From NCBI GenBank assembly GCA_964393815.1, contig CAYMUP010000010.1, positions 1 through 30,235 on the forward strand: 30,235 bases of DNA, read 5' to 3'. Under the pieces are notes generated by a model. The model was given only the letters and a program-made list of their open reading frames with translations, made no database searches and was not told where the DNA came from. A program made the position numbers and the translations under genes. Of the stretch, positions 14,501 to 21,658 are shown in pieces; position 1 is the stretch's first letter, and each line of letters opens with the position of its first letter. The stretch comes from JAGXIT01 sp964393815. GTDB taxonomy: Bacteria > Patescibacteriota > Saccharimonadia > Saccharimonadales > UBA4665.

Positions 14501-14854
14501 ATGAGCCAGGTTCAAAAACTCGTTCAGCGCGCTCAACGCAAAAACCGCATCCGTAGCACCGTGAGCGGTACGGGTGACCGTCCTCGCCTGAGCGTCTTTA
14601 TTAGCAACACTAACATTAGTGCCCAAATCATCGACGACACCACACACAAAACCGTCGCTGCCGCATCGTCAGTTGGCGCAAAAGCCGCCAAAGGTTCTAT
14701 GACCGACAAGGCAGCTTGGGTTGGTGCCGAAATCGCCGCCGCTGCTAAAAAAGCCAAAGTAACTGCAGTTGTTTTTGACCGAAGTGGTCGTAAATATCAT
14801 GGCCGTGTCAAAGCACTCGCTGACGCTGCTCGCGAGAAAGGATTGGAGTTCTAA
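14501..14854 (+). CDS. rplR: 50S ribosomal protein L18
   Basis: 117 aa, standard. QRAQRKNRIRSTVSGTGDRPRLSVF at the N-terminus, then ISAQIIDDTTHKTVAAASS, and VVFDRSGRKYHGRVKALADAAREKGLEF at the end. L18 binds 5S rRNA with L5. It starts two bases after rplF; its last codons GGATTGGAG provide the ribosome binding site of rpsE. Confidence 0.99.
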   Translation: MSQVQKLVQRAQRKNRIRSTVSGTGDRPRLSVFISNTNISAQIIDDTTHKTVAAASSVGAKAAKGSMTDKAAWVGAEIAAAAKKAKVTAVVFDRSGRKYHGRVKALADAAREKGLEF

Positions 14855-14856
14855 CT

Positions 14857-15612
14857 ATGGCCGAAGAAGCAATCAAACAAGCAGCAAATGAAGTCGCTGC
14901 GCAAAATAGGGGACAAAACCCTAACTACCGCGGACCTCGTCCGGGTGGCCAAGGTGGTCGAGACGGTGGACGCGGTCCACGCCGCGACAACCGTGGTGGT
15001 CAGCCGCAAGAAGAAAAGCAATTTGACGAGCGCGTCGTACACATTGACCGTGTTGCCCGTGTGGTAAAGGGCGGTCGACGTTTCCGTTTCCGAGCTCTCG
15101 TTGTTGTCGGTGACAAAAAAGGCAAAGTCGGCATTGGCATCGCTAAAGGTGCAGATGTGACCGCAGCTGTTTCTAAAGCAACCGAAGTTGCCAAAAAACA
15201 GCTCGTAAAGGTAACGCTCTACAAAGGCACCTTGCCTCACGAAGCACGTGCAAAAGTGGGCGGTGCAAACATCCTCATCATGCCTGCAGCGCCTGGTACC
15301 GGTCTGATCGCCGGCGGCGTTGTGCGCACCATTTTGGAAGTAGCCGGAGTCAGCAACGTGCTCAGCAAATCACTTGGTTCAAGCAACAAAGCGAACATCG
15401 CCTATGCGACTATCGAAGCGCTTACGAGCCTCGTTCCAGCCAAAAACTGGGTTACCTCAGAAAAATCTAACGACAAGAAAGAAAAAGCTGCAGAAAAATC
15501 CCAGGTGAAAGTAACAGAGGCGAAAACAGCATCCCAGGTGAAAAAGGCTGAACCAGCCAAGAAACCTGCTGCCAAAACAGCCGCTCCTAAAGCCAAGAAG
15601 GAGACTAAATAA
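14857..15612 (+). CDS. rpsE: 30S ribosomal protein S5 with long N- and C-terminal extensions
   Basis: 251 aa against ~165 in E. coli. The S5 core is at ~56-205: ERVVHIDRVARVVKGGRRFRF, GIGIAKGADVTAAVSKA, then PAAPGTGLIAGGVVRTILEVAG and NVLSKSLGSSNKANIAYATIEAL. The N-terminus (~18-52) is a glycine/arginine-rich RGG-like stretch (GPRPGGQGGRDGGRGPRRDN). The C-terminus (~205-251) is a lysine/alanine-rich tail. S5 is involved in decoding accuracy and mRNA entry. In most bacteria rpmD follows; here rplO starts on the stop codon of rpsE (TAATG). Confidence 0.98.
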   Translation: MAEEAIKQAANEVAAQNRGQNPNYRGPRPGGQGGRDGGRGPRRDNRGGQPQEEKQFDERVVHIDRVARVVKGGRRFRFRALVVVGDKKGKVGIGIAKGADVTAAVSKATEVAKKQLVKVTLYKGTLPHEARAKVGGANILIMPAAPGTGLIAGGVVRTILEVAGVSNVLSKSLGSSNKANIAYATIEALTSLVPAKNWVTSEKSNDKKEKAAEKSQVKVTEAKTASQVKKAEPAKKPAAKTAAPKAKKETK

Positions 15613-16082
15613 TGCAGTATCACGAACTAAGTTCAGTCGCTAAAAAATCAAGCCGCCGCGTTGGACGCGGAATTGCTGCCGGTCGTGGTAAAACAGCCGG
15701 TCGTGGTACCAAAGGACAAGGTGCGCGTACTGGTTACAGTAAAAAACCAGGTTTTGAGGGTGGACAGAACCCACTCATGCAGCGCCTGCCAAAACTCCGC
15801 GGGTTCAAAAGCCTGCGTACAAAGGCCGAAAATGTCTACACCGACCAGCTCGCTGACCTTGGCGCAAGCGTTACCAACGCAACGCTGGCAGAAAAAAGGC
15901 TTGTTTCGAGTGAATTTGTTGCCGTCAAGCTGCTACACCGTGGTGACGTTGCTAAAAAAGTGAATGTTGAGCTGCAAGGCGTGAGCGCCAAAGCACTAGA
16001 CGCGCTCCAGGCGGCTGGTGGTAGTTTCAAGCAAGTACCCCGCGCCATGCGCCCTGCAACCCGCAAAAAAGAAGAGAAATAG
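15612..16082 (+). CDS. rplO: 50S ribosomal protein L15
   Basis: 156 aa. The glycine-rich basic N-terminus RRVGRGIAAGRGKTAGRGTKGQGAR and the FEGGQNPLMQRLPKLRGF motif are diagnostic; the C-terminal domain has GVSAKALDALQAAGGS. L15 is a late assembly protein of 50S. It overlaps rpsE by one base, directly replacing the usual rpmD position, and is followed by a terminator-like structure. Confidence 0.98.
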   Translation: MQYHELSSVAKKSSRRVGRGIAAGRGKTAGRGTKGQGARTGYSKKPGFEGGQNPLMQRLPKLRGFKSLRTKAENVYTDQLADLGASVTNATLAEKRLVSSEFVAVKLLHRGDVAKKVNVELQGVSAKALDALQAAGGSFKQVPRAMRPATRKKEEK

Positions 16083-16084
16083 TT

Positions 16085-16134
16085 TTTTGTAGGTACAGGA
16101 AACTACAAAACTCCCCATTGGCCAGGGGAGTTTT
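16085..16134 (+). terminator. Terminator after rplO, overlapped by a second hairpin
   Basis: Stem AAAACTCCCC (16107-16116) with GGGGAGTTTT (16125-16134) and an 8-base loop forms a terminator-type hairpin. An upstream stem TTTTGTAG (16085-16092)/CTACAAAA (16103-16110) shares the AAAA at 16107-16110, so the two helices compete over four pairs. This ends the S10-spc transcript or attenuates it before the transporter gene. Confidence 0.8.
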
Positions 16135-16136
16135 GT

Positions 16137-16142
16137 TATACT
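16137..16142 (+). promoter_or_regulatory. Extended -10 of EamA gene
   Basis: TGTTATACT (16134-16142) is an extended -10 lying in the tail of the terminator. ATG 16155 follows 12 bases later, giving at most ~6 untranslated bases and no ribosome binding site. Confidence 0.55.
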
Positions 16143-16154
16143 TAGAGTTAGACA

Positions 16155-17078
16155 ATGAAAACAAAACAAAAAAACTGGTTTCTGCTGGCGCTACTCTCTG
16201 GCGTGTTGCTTGCGCCAAGTTCGCTTGCAGTGAAATCACTGGGGAGCGATTTTGACCCATTCCTCATTAATATCATTCGTTTTTCGGTAGCTGCAATATT
16301 GCTACTGCCCTGGACTATGCACGCGCTCCCTAATCTACTGGGTCCAGGGAAGCGCACTGCGGTAACTGCGGCGCTTCTCATGAGTGTGTCGGCGACATGT
16401 TTGGTGCTAGCCATACACTATGGTCCTGCGAGTTACGTGGCAACTCTGCAGCTCCTCGCTCCGCTGCTACTCGTCTGGTACTCTCGGCGCTTGATCGGCG
16501 AAAAGATCCAAAAAAGACTGCTCGTGGGGCTTGCCTTTGCGGCGGTTGGAGCTACCGTGATGACACTCTTGCCAATTGCACTGCAGCAGAGAAGTGATTT
16601 TGTGTTTTATCCGCTCGCAACGTTATTTGGGGTTATAAACATCCTGTTTTATCCACTTTCGACTGTCGAATATCGCAGGGCAAATGAAAAGTATCATGTG
16701 CCGCTGACCGGACTATTCGGATTTTCGGCTATACTTGTCGTTTTTATAAACCTGCTTATTTGGTGGCTGATGGGTTCGCACAAGCCGACCGAAATGTCGG
16801 TCGTCGACTGGACGGCGCTGGCTTATTTAGGGGTTTATGTTTCACTTCTGTCTAAGCTCATTAATGTCAGGTGTTACGAAAAAGTTGGGTCCGCGCTCAT
16901 GGGGTCGATTTCGTACTTTGGATCTTTGCTGGCTATTTTGCTACCCATCGTGGTGCTCGACGAAAAGCTTGCGGTAGAGACGGCCATCGGGGGGTGTTTG
17001 ATTGTAATCGGGCTAGCGGTGGCCGAAATACGCACGAGCGGGCACCATACACGCAGACATATATTTCACCATCACTAA
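16155..17078 (+). CDS. EamA-type (DMT superfamily) transporter
   Basis: 307 aa with about ten hydrophobic helices in two homologous halves, the EamA pattern. The first half opens with WFLLALLSGVLLAPSSLAVKSLG and includes the conserved helix NIIRFSVAAILLLPW and ATLQLLAPLLLVWYSRRLIGEKI. The second half has WTALAYLGVYVSLLSKLINV and FGSLLAILLPIVVLDEKLAVETAIGGCLIVIGLAVA. The family exports or imports small metabolites; the substrate cannot be told. The cytoplasmic end is histidine-rich (HHTRRHIFHHH). The gene has its own -10 box and lies between rplO and secY, which are usually adjacent, so it is an insertion into the spc operon. Confidence 0.88.
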   Translation: MKTKQKNWFLLALLSGVLLAPSSLAVKSLGSDFDPFLINIIRFSVAAILLLPWTMHALPNLLGPGKRTAVTAALLMSVSATCLVLAIHYGPASYVATLQLLAPLLLVWYSRRLIGEKIQKRLLVGLAFAAVGATVMTLLPIALQQRSDFVFYPLATLFGVINILFYPLSTVEYRRANEKYHVPLTGLFGFSAILVVFINLLIWWLMGSHKPTEMSVVDWTALAYLGVYVSLLSKLINVRCYEKVGSALMGSISYFGSLLAILLPIVVLDEKLAVETAIGGCLIVIGLAVAEIRTSGHHTRRHIFHHH

Positions 17079-17154
17079 AAGCCACTGCGGGCTAGAACAT
17101 GCAATATTTGAGGTTAAGTGGTGCTCAGTGGTGGTGTATCTAAACGTTATTATG

Positions 17155-17160
17155 TATACT
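17155..17160 (+). promoter_or_regulatory. Putative secY promoter (-10)
   Basis: TATACT at 17155-17160, 39 bases before the secY GTG. No strong -35. The resulting ~33-base leader carries AGAAGGAAG (17183-17191), a good ribosome binding site 8 bases from the start. This separates secY transcription from the ribosomal genes. Confidence 0.5.
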
Positions 17161-17199
17161 AGGTGCTAGTTAAAGAGATAAAAGAAGGAAGTACTTGCT

Positions 17200-18699
17200 G
17201 TGAACTGGAAAATTATTGGTGCCTCGTTTAAGCAAACCGATATGCGCAGGCGTATTTTTGGCGTGCTTGGTATTTTGCTAGTTTTTCGTATCTTGGCGCA
17301 CGTACCCGTGCCGCTCGCTGATCCTCAAACGCTAAAGCAGGTGCTCGATAACCTTTTCAATAACAACACCCCTCAGCTCCTGAGCTTTATAAACGTTCTA
17401 TCTGGTGGCGCTCTGGCGAACTTCTCAATTATGATTGCCGGCCTTGGCCCTTACATTAACGCGAGCATCATCATGCAGCTTCTCACCAAAGCTATACCCA
17501 AGTTGGAAGAAATGCGTAAAGACGGTGAGTCAGGGCAAAAGCGTATCAATCAGTACACTCGTCTTCTAACTTTCCCATTGGCTATCGTGCAAGCAGTCGG
17601 TTCAATTTATCTGATACGGCAGTACGCGCAGCAAGTCGGAGGCATCGGTGATATTACCGCTGGAACCTCGCTCATGCAGTGGGTGCTCATGGTGGCGGCG
17701 CTCACCGGCGGTTCTATGCTGCTCATGTGGATGGGCGAACAGGTGACGGAGAAATCTGTTGGTAACGGTATTTCACTGCTTATTACGGTGGGTATCGTGA
17801 GTGGCTTACCGAGTACTATTGCGGGCATTGCTTCATCAATCTACAACAAGCAGGATAAGTGGAGCGTATTTGGGCACGAGCTGCCCATCAATCAGCGAGC
17901 GTTTTGGTACTCGCTTGCTATTCTTGCCGCTGTTGTACTCGTGACATGGATTGTCGTCATGCTCAATGAGGCCGCGCGGCGACTAACGATTAATTATGCT
18001 AAACGAGTTCAGGGTAATCGCACCTACGGCGGTGTGACAACAACGCTACCGGTAAAACTGATTACAGCAGGTGTTGTGCCAATCATCTTTGCTGTCGCGT
18101 TCCTGAGCGTTCCGAGCTTCGCTGGTTCGCTGCTTGCAAACAGCAAGACAGAGCGCTGGCAACAGCTCGGCCAAAACCTTACACAGTGGTTTCAAAACCC
18201 CACCGCACAGACATTTGCAGCCGGCGGCTGGGAGCCATATATTTACCCAATAACATACTTCTTCCTAGTAGTCCTTTTCACTTACTTCTACACGAGTATT
18301 ACCTTTAATAGCCGCGAGATTGCCGAAAACCTGCAAAAGCAGGGAGGTTTCATCGAAGGCGTGCGTTCTGGTGCACAAACAGAGAAATACCTTGGTCGTA
18401 CCGTAAACAAACTAACCTTCTTTGGGTCAGTCTGTTTGGGTCTGCTCGCTATTATGCCGATCATTGCTCAGATTTTCTTAAGTACGAGTGTGGCTATAGG
18501 TGGAACGAGCGTGCTTATCTTGGTTGCTGTTTCTCTAGAAACACTTCGTGCGGTTGAATCCCGCGCGCTCATGGTTACCTATGACCAATACCAGCGAGAT
18601 GATTTCTTTTACGATGACACCTCCGAAACAGAGGTGAAGCGCGTATCTCGTCTGCGACGCATGCTTCCACTCAGACGTCGAAAAACTGCTAAGAAGTAA
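17200..18699 (+). CDS. secY: Protein translocase subunit SecY
   Basis: 499 aa, longer than E. coli SecY (443). Ten membrane helices. Family hallmarks: DMRRRIFGVLGILLVFRILAHVPVP at helix 1, SGGALANFSIMIAGLGPYINASIIMQLL (plug and helix 2), EEMRKDGESGQKRINQYTRLL, GEQVTEKSVGNGISLLITVGIVSG, and VPIIFAVAFLSVPSFAGS. SecY is the channel for Sec-dependent secretion and membrane insertion, with SecE/SecG and SecA or the ribosome. The start is GTG with the AGAAGGAAG ribosome binding site. The C-terminus is basic (RLRRMLPLRRRKTAKK). adk and map, the usual next genes, are absent. Confidence 0.98.
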   Translation: MNWKIIGASFKQTDMRRRIFGVLGILLVFRILAHVPVPLADPQTLKQVLDNLFNNNTPQLLSFINVLSGGALANFSIMIAGLGPYINASIIMQLLTKAIPKLEEMRKDGESGQKRINQYTRLLTFPLAIVQAVGSIYLIRQYAQQVGGIGDITAGTSLMQWVLMVAALTGGSMLLMWMGEQVTEKSVGNGISLLITVGIVSGLPSTIAGIASSIYNKQDKWSVFGHELPINQRAFWYSLAILAAVVLVTWIVVMLNEAARRLTINYAKRVQGNRTYGGVTTTLPVKLITAGVVPIIFAVAFLSVPSFAGSLLANSKTERWQQLGQNLTQWFQNPTAQTFAAGGWEPYIYPITYFFLVVLFTYFYTSITFNSREIAENLQKQGGFIEGVRSGAQTEKYLGRTVNKLTFFGSVCLGLLAIMPIIAQIFLSTSVAIGGTSVLILVAVSLETLRAVESRALMVTYDQYQRDDFFYDDTSETEVKRVSRLRRMLPLRRRKTAKK

Positions 18700-18715
18700 G
18701 AAACTAATTTTACTG

Positions 18716-18745
18716 TTTACAGCTCGTAGTAAAAAGTGCTATACT
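18716..18745 (+). promoter_or_regulatory. infA promoter with extended -10
   Basis: TTTACA (18716-18721), 18-base spacer ending in GTGC, TATACT (18740-18745). Start at ATG 18762, 16 bases after the box, so the leader is about nine bases with no ribosome binding site. A weak TTTTACT/AGTAAAA inverted repeat (18708-18734) overlaps the promoter. Confidence 0.7.
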
Positions 18746-18761
18746 TGTATGACGTTATAGT

Positions 18762-18983
18762 ATGGCAGGCAATAAAGAAGTTATCGAACTCTCCGGCGTG
18801 ATCATTGAGACCCTTCCTGGGACTCAATTTCGTGTCGAGCTCGAGAACGGTCACCAGATTATAGCCCATGTCGCTGGTAAGATGCGGAAACATTTTATCC
18901 GTATTGTGCCTGGCGATCATGTTACGGTCGAGCTAACGCCCTACGACTTGTCGAAGGGCCGCATCACGTACCGTAGGGGGTGA
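18762..18983 (+). CDS. infA: Translation initiation factor IF-1
   Basis: 73 aa, normal. KEVIELSGVIIETLPGTQFRVELENGH and IAHVAGKMRKHFIRIVPGDHVTVELTPYDLSKGRITYR cover the complete OB fold. IF-1 blocks the A site during initiation and cooperates with IF-2 and IF-3. The gene has its own promoter with almost no leader. The TGA stop is the beginning of a long RNA structure ahead of rpmJ. Confidence 0.98.
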   Translation: MAGNKEVIELSGVIIETLPGTQFRVELENGHQIIAHVAGKMRKHFIRIVPGDHVTVELTPYDLSKGRITYRRG

Positions 18984-19060
18984 ACTCTCCTCTGAAGATT
19001 GGTTCATCCGGACTGATTTCTTTACCGAAATCGATGTACGGATCAATCCTTGAGGGAGTT
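18983..19060 (+). ncRNA. Long nested RNA structure between infA and rpmJ
   Basis: Four consecutive helices nest: AACTC(T)CCTC (18983-18992, one bulged T) with GAGGGAGTT (19052-19060); GATTG (18997-19001) with CAATC (19044-19048); ATCCG (19006-19010) with CGGAT (19039-19043); GATTTC (19015-19020) with GAAATC (19027-19032). Together they make a ~78-base rod that begins on the infA stop. TTTT follows the last arm, so partial termination is possible. It is also in the position of the alpha-operon leader, which in E. coli binds S4; S4 is encoded downstream here. Ligand binding is inference. Confidence 0.65.
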
Positions 19061-19133
19061 TTACCCAAGAAGACAACTTTCAATATCAATTAAAAGCAGT
19101 GAGTCACACTCTAGTAAGGAGCATGATCCGTAC

Positions 19134-19250
19134 ATGAAAGTACGTGCAAGTGTCAAAAAGATGAGCCCTGACGACAAGATCGTACGTCGTAAAGGGCGTC
19201 TTTACGTTATCAACAAATTTAAACCAAAGCACAAGCAGAGGCAGGGGTAG
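19134..19250 (+). CDS. rpmJ: 50S ribosomal protein L36, zinc-free form
   Basis: 38 aa starting at ATG 19134: MKVRASVKKMSPDDKIVRRK at the N-terminus and KPKHKQRQG at the C-terminus, the L36 pattern. The three zinc-ligand cysteines expected near positions 11, 14 and 27 are replaced (Ser, Asp and a non-Cys residue); only the histidine of HKQRQG remains. It is a C-minus L36. The ribosome binding site is AAGGAG at 19117-19122, about 11 bases upstream. A longer in-frame reading from 19050 crosses the RNA structure and is rejected. Confidence 0.95.
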   Translation: MKVRASVKKMSPDDKIVRRKGRLYVINKFKPKHKQRQG

Positions 19251-19253
19251 GTC

Positions 19254-19640
19254 ATGGCGCGAATATCAGGAGTCACTATTCCGGCTGAAAAGCAGATTTG
19301 GGTCGCTTTGACGTATGTTTACGGCATCGGGCCGAAAACTGCCGACACAATTCTTGAAGCCGCTAAGGTCGAGCGCACCGTGCGCACCAAAGACCTTACC
19401 GATGCAGAAGTCGGTCGGATCCAAGAGTTTATCAATGAAAACTACACCGTCGAAGGTGAGCTGCAACGTGTTGTCAGTGGCAACATCAAGCGTCTCAAAG
19501 ACATTGGCAGCTATCGTGGTCTGCGTCACAAACAGAACTTGCCAAGTCGTGGTCAGCGTACCAAGACAAACGCACGTACGCGTCGTGGCAAAAAAGTCAC
19601 CGTTGGCGGTACCGCTAAAAAAGTAGCAAGTAAAACTTAA
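19254..19640 (+). CDS. rpsM: 30S ribosomal protein S13
   Basis: 128 aa, standard. ARISGVTIPAEKQIWVALTYVYGIG with the helix-two-turn-helix, DIGSYRGLRHKQNLPSRGQRTKTNARTRRG near the C-terminus. S13 contacts P-site tRNA and L5 across bridge B1b. Starts three bases after rpmJ. Confidence 0.99.
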   Translation: MARISGVTIPAEKQIWVALTYVYGIGPKTADTILEAAKVERTVRTKDLTDAEVGRIQEFINENYTVEGELQRVVSGNIKRLKDIGSYRGLRHKQNLPSRGQRTKTNARTRRGKKVTVGGTAKKVASKT

Positions 19641-19660
19641 GGGGCAGTAGGAGTAATCAT

Positions 19661-20074
19661 ATGGCAGATACACCCACAACGACTGCAGCTCCGGCTGCAC
19701 CGAAGAAGAAAAAGGCTAAGCGAAGCGTTTCGCTCGGTCAGTTGCACATTCAGGCAACATTTAACAACACAATTGTCACCATTTCTGACCCGCAAGGTGC
19801 CGTGCTAACAACCGCTAGCGCAGGTGCCTGTGGTTTCCGTGGTTCTAAAAAAGGCACTGCATACGCTGCACAAGTTGCCGCTGAAAAAGCGGGCAATGCT
19901 GCAAAGCAGACCTACAGTGTTTCAAAAGTTCACGCTTTTATCAAAGGTGTTGGGCTCGGCCGAGACGCTGCCGTGCGTGCGATGCAAACAGTAGGCATTC
20001 AAGTCGAAAGTATTACAGATGTGACCGGCGTACCCCACGGTGGCGTTCGTCCAAAGAAAGCTAGGAGGGTCTAA
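19661..20074 (+). CDS. rpsK: 30S ribosomal protein S11
   Basis: 137 aa. An alanine/lysine-rich N-terminal extension (~20 residues) precedes LGQLHIQATFNNTIVTISD; the C-terminus has GLGRDAAVRAMQTVGIQVESITDVTGVPHGGVRPKKARRV, typical S11. It lies in the 30S platform near the mRNA exit. Ribosome binding site AGGAG at 19649. Confidence 0.99.
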   Translation: MADTPTTTAAPAAPKKKKAKRSVSLGQLHIQATFNNTIVTISDPQGAVLTTASAGACGFRGSKKGTAYAAQVAAEKAGNAAKQTYSVSKVHAFIKGVGLGRDAAVRAMQTVGIQVESITDVTGVPHGGVRPKKARRV

Positions 20075-20077
20075 CCC

Positions 20078-20695
20078 ATGGCTAGAGATACACACTCTAT
20101 CGTTAAGATGTCGCGCCGTGAAGGCTACGCTCTTCACCCGAAAGCGCACAAAGCGCTCGCAAAGCGCACAACCATGCCCGGCCAGGCTGCAAATGCACGC
20201 ATGCGCAGCAAGCCAAGCCAGTACGCACTGCAGCTCCGTGAAAAGCAGAAGGTCAAGCGCCTGTACGGGCTGCTTGAGAAACAGTTTAGCAACCTCATGG
20301 CAGAAGCAAGTCGTACGCCCGGCCAGTCCGGCGCCACACTGCTTCAGTACCTCGAGCGACGTATGGACAATGCTGTTTACCGTGCCGGTTTTGCACCGAG
20401 CCGCCGAGCTGCACGTCAGCTTGTCACCCACGGACACTTTATGTTGAATGGTCGCCGTGTTGACATTCCATCGATTCGCCTCAAGGCTAATGATGAGATC
20501 ACACTGCGTGACCACAGCAAAAACAGTGAATATTTCAAGAAACTTGACGATGTTAGCCCGGCTCCAAGCACGGTGCCTACTTGGCTCAGTGTCGACCGCA
20601 AGAAAACAAAAGTCAAGATTACCGGCGTGCCTACCCGCGATGACGCCGAGCCTGAAATCAACGAACAACTAATTGTCGAGTACTACTCACGCTAA
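20078..20695 (+). CDS. rpsD: 30S ribosomal protein S4, zinc-free form
   Basis: 205 aa. LREKQKVKRLYGLLEKQFSN is the S4 signature; an S4 RNA-binding domain is at ~95-155 (LERRMDNAVYRAGFAPSRRAARQLVTHGHFMLNGRRVDIPS). The N-terminal region lacks the four zinc cysteines of the C-plus form (SRREGYALHPKAHKALAKR). S4 starts 30S assembly and, in E. coli, represses the alpha operon by binding its leader. AGGAGGGT at the end of rpsK is its ribosome binding site. Confidence 0.99.
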   Translation: MARDTHSIVKMSRREGYALHPKAHKALAKRTTMPGQAANARMRSKPSQYALQLREKQKVKRLYGLLEKQFSNLMAEASRTPGQSGATLLQYLERRMDNAVYRAGFAPSRRAARQLVTHGHFMLNGRRVDIPSIRLKANDEITLRDHSKNSEYFKKLDDVSPAPSTVPTWLSVDRKKTKVKITGVPTRDDAEPEINEQLIVEYYSR

Positions 20696-20717
20696 TAGGG
20701 AGGATAGAGAGAAACTA

Positions 20718-21656
20718 ATGTCAAAAATGATTCATACCCCAGGACTCGTTGCCGTTGATGACCACAGTGCGACTTCAGCTACATTCGCTATTGAGCCGCT
20801 ACAGAGTGGTTACGGCATGACTCTTGGTAACAGTATGCGACGCGTGCTCCTTTCGAGCATCAGCGGCGCAGCCGTTACAAGCTTTAAAGTTGACGGCGTA
20901 ACACACGAGTTTACTGCTATCAAAGGCATCAAAGAAGATGTTGTTACTATTATGTTAAACCTGAAGCTCGTTCGCTTCCGTGTATACGGAGACAGCGTTC
21001 AGACACTTCGTATTGTCAAAAAAGGCAAGGGTGTTGTGACTGCGAAAGACATTCAGGTAAACGCCGATGTCGAAGTTGTCAACCCAGACCAGGTCATTGC
21101 CACTGTCGACGATGACAAAGCCGGATTTACCGTTGACCTCGTCGTAGAGACCGGTCGCGGTTACCGCACCATCGAAGAAAGTACTGCCAAAAAACAGAGT
21201 GACTTTGTTGCGCTGGACGCAATCTTCAGCCCAGTGCTCCGAGTACGCTACAAGGTTGAAAAAACCCGTGTTGGCCAGGTGTCTGACCTCGACAAGCTTT
21301 ACCTCACAGTCGACACAGATGGAACAATAACACCTCGTGACGCTTTTGAAGAGGCTGCAGCCATTCTAGTCAATCAGTACGCCGCACTTGCCGGTAAGAC
21401 GAAAGTCGCCGCGAGTGACCCAGCGACTACTGGTGCTAGCGAATCAAGCGAAATGGGTGAAGACGGTTCAGTACTGAGTACTTCGATCGAAGACCTGAAC
21501 TTGACCGCTCGCACCACGAACGCACTTGTCAACAACGATATTCACACCATTCAAGATCTGTTTGCCCTCAGCGATGCTGAGCTTCGAGACCTCAAAGGTT
21601 TTGGCAGCAAAGCCCTCGACGAAGTGAAAGATAAACTCGCGGAGTTGGAGCTCTAA
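20718..21656 (+). CDS. rpoA: DNA-directed RNA polymerase subunit alpha
   Basis: 312 aa. The N-terminal domain (~1-235) contains the dimerisation motif GYGMTLGNSMRRVLLSSISGAAVTSFKVDGV and TIEESTAKKQSDFVALDAIFSPVLRVRY. After a glycine/serine-rich linker (~240-255) the C-terminal domain (IEDLNLTARTTNALVNNDIHTIQDL ... GSKALDEVKDKLAEL) binds UP elements and activators. The start is ATG 20718 after GGGAGGATAGAG; a longer reading from 20673 overlaps rpsD and is rejected. Its place between rpsD and rplQ is the classic alpha-operon order. Confidence 0.99.
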   Translation: MSKMIHTPGLVAVDDHSATSATFAIEPLQSGYGMTLGNSMRRVLLSSISGAAVTSFKVDGVTHEFTAIKGIKEDVVTIMLNLKLVRFRVYGDSVQTLRIVKKGKGVVTAKDIQVNADVEVVNPDQVIATVDDDKAGFTVDLVVETGRGYRTIEESTAKKQSDFVALDAIFSPVLRVRYKVEKTRVGQVSDLDKLYLTVDTDGTITPRDAFEEAAAILVNQYAALAGKTKVAASDPATTGASESSEMGEDGSVLSTSIEDLNLTARTTNALVNNDIHTIQDLFALSDAELRDLKGFGSKALDEVKDKLAELEL

Positions 21657-21658
21657 AT

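Noticed and set aside
19050..19133. 28-residue N-terminal extension of L36
   Set aside because: It would translate the RNA rod and has no ribosome binding site; L36 is normally 37-38 aa and starts MKVRASVKK.
20673..20717. Extended rpoA start overlapping rpsD
   Set aside because: The ribosome binding site GGGAGGATAGAG points to ATG 20718, and the extension resembles no alpha subunit.
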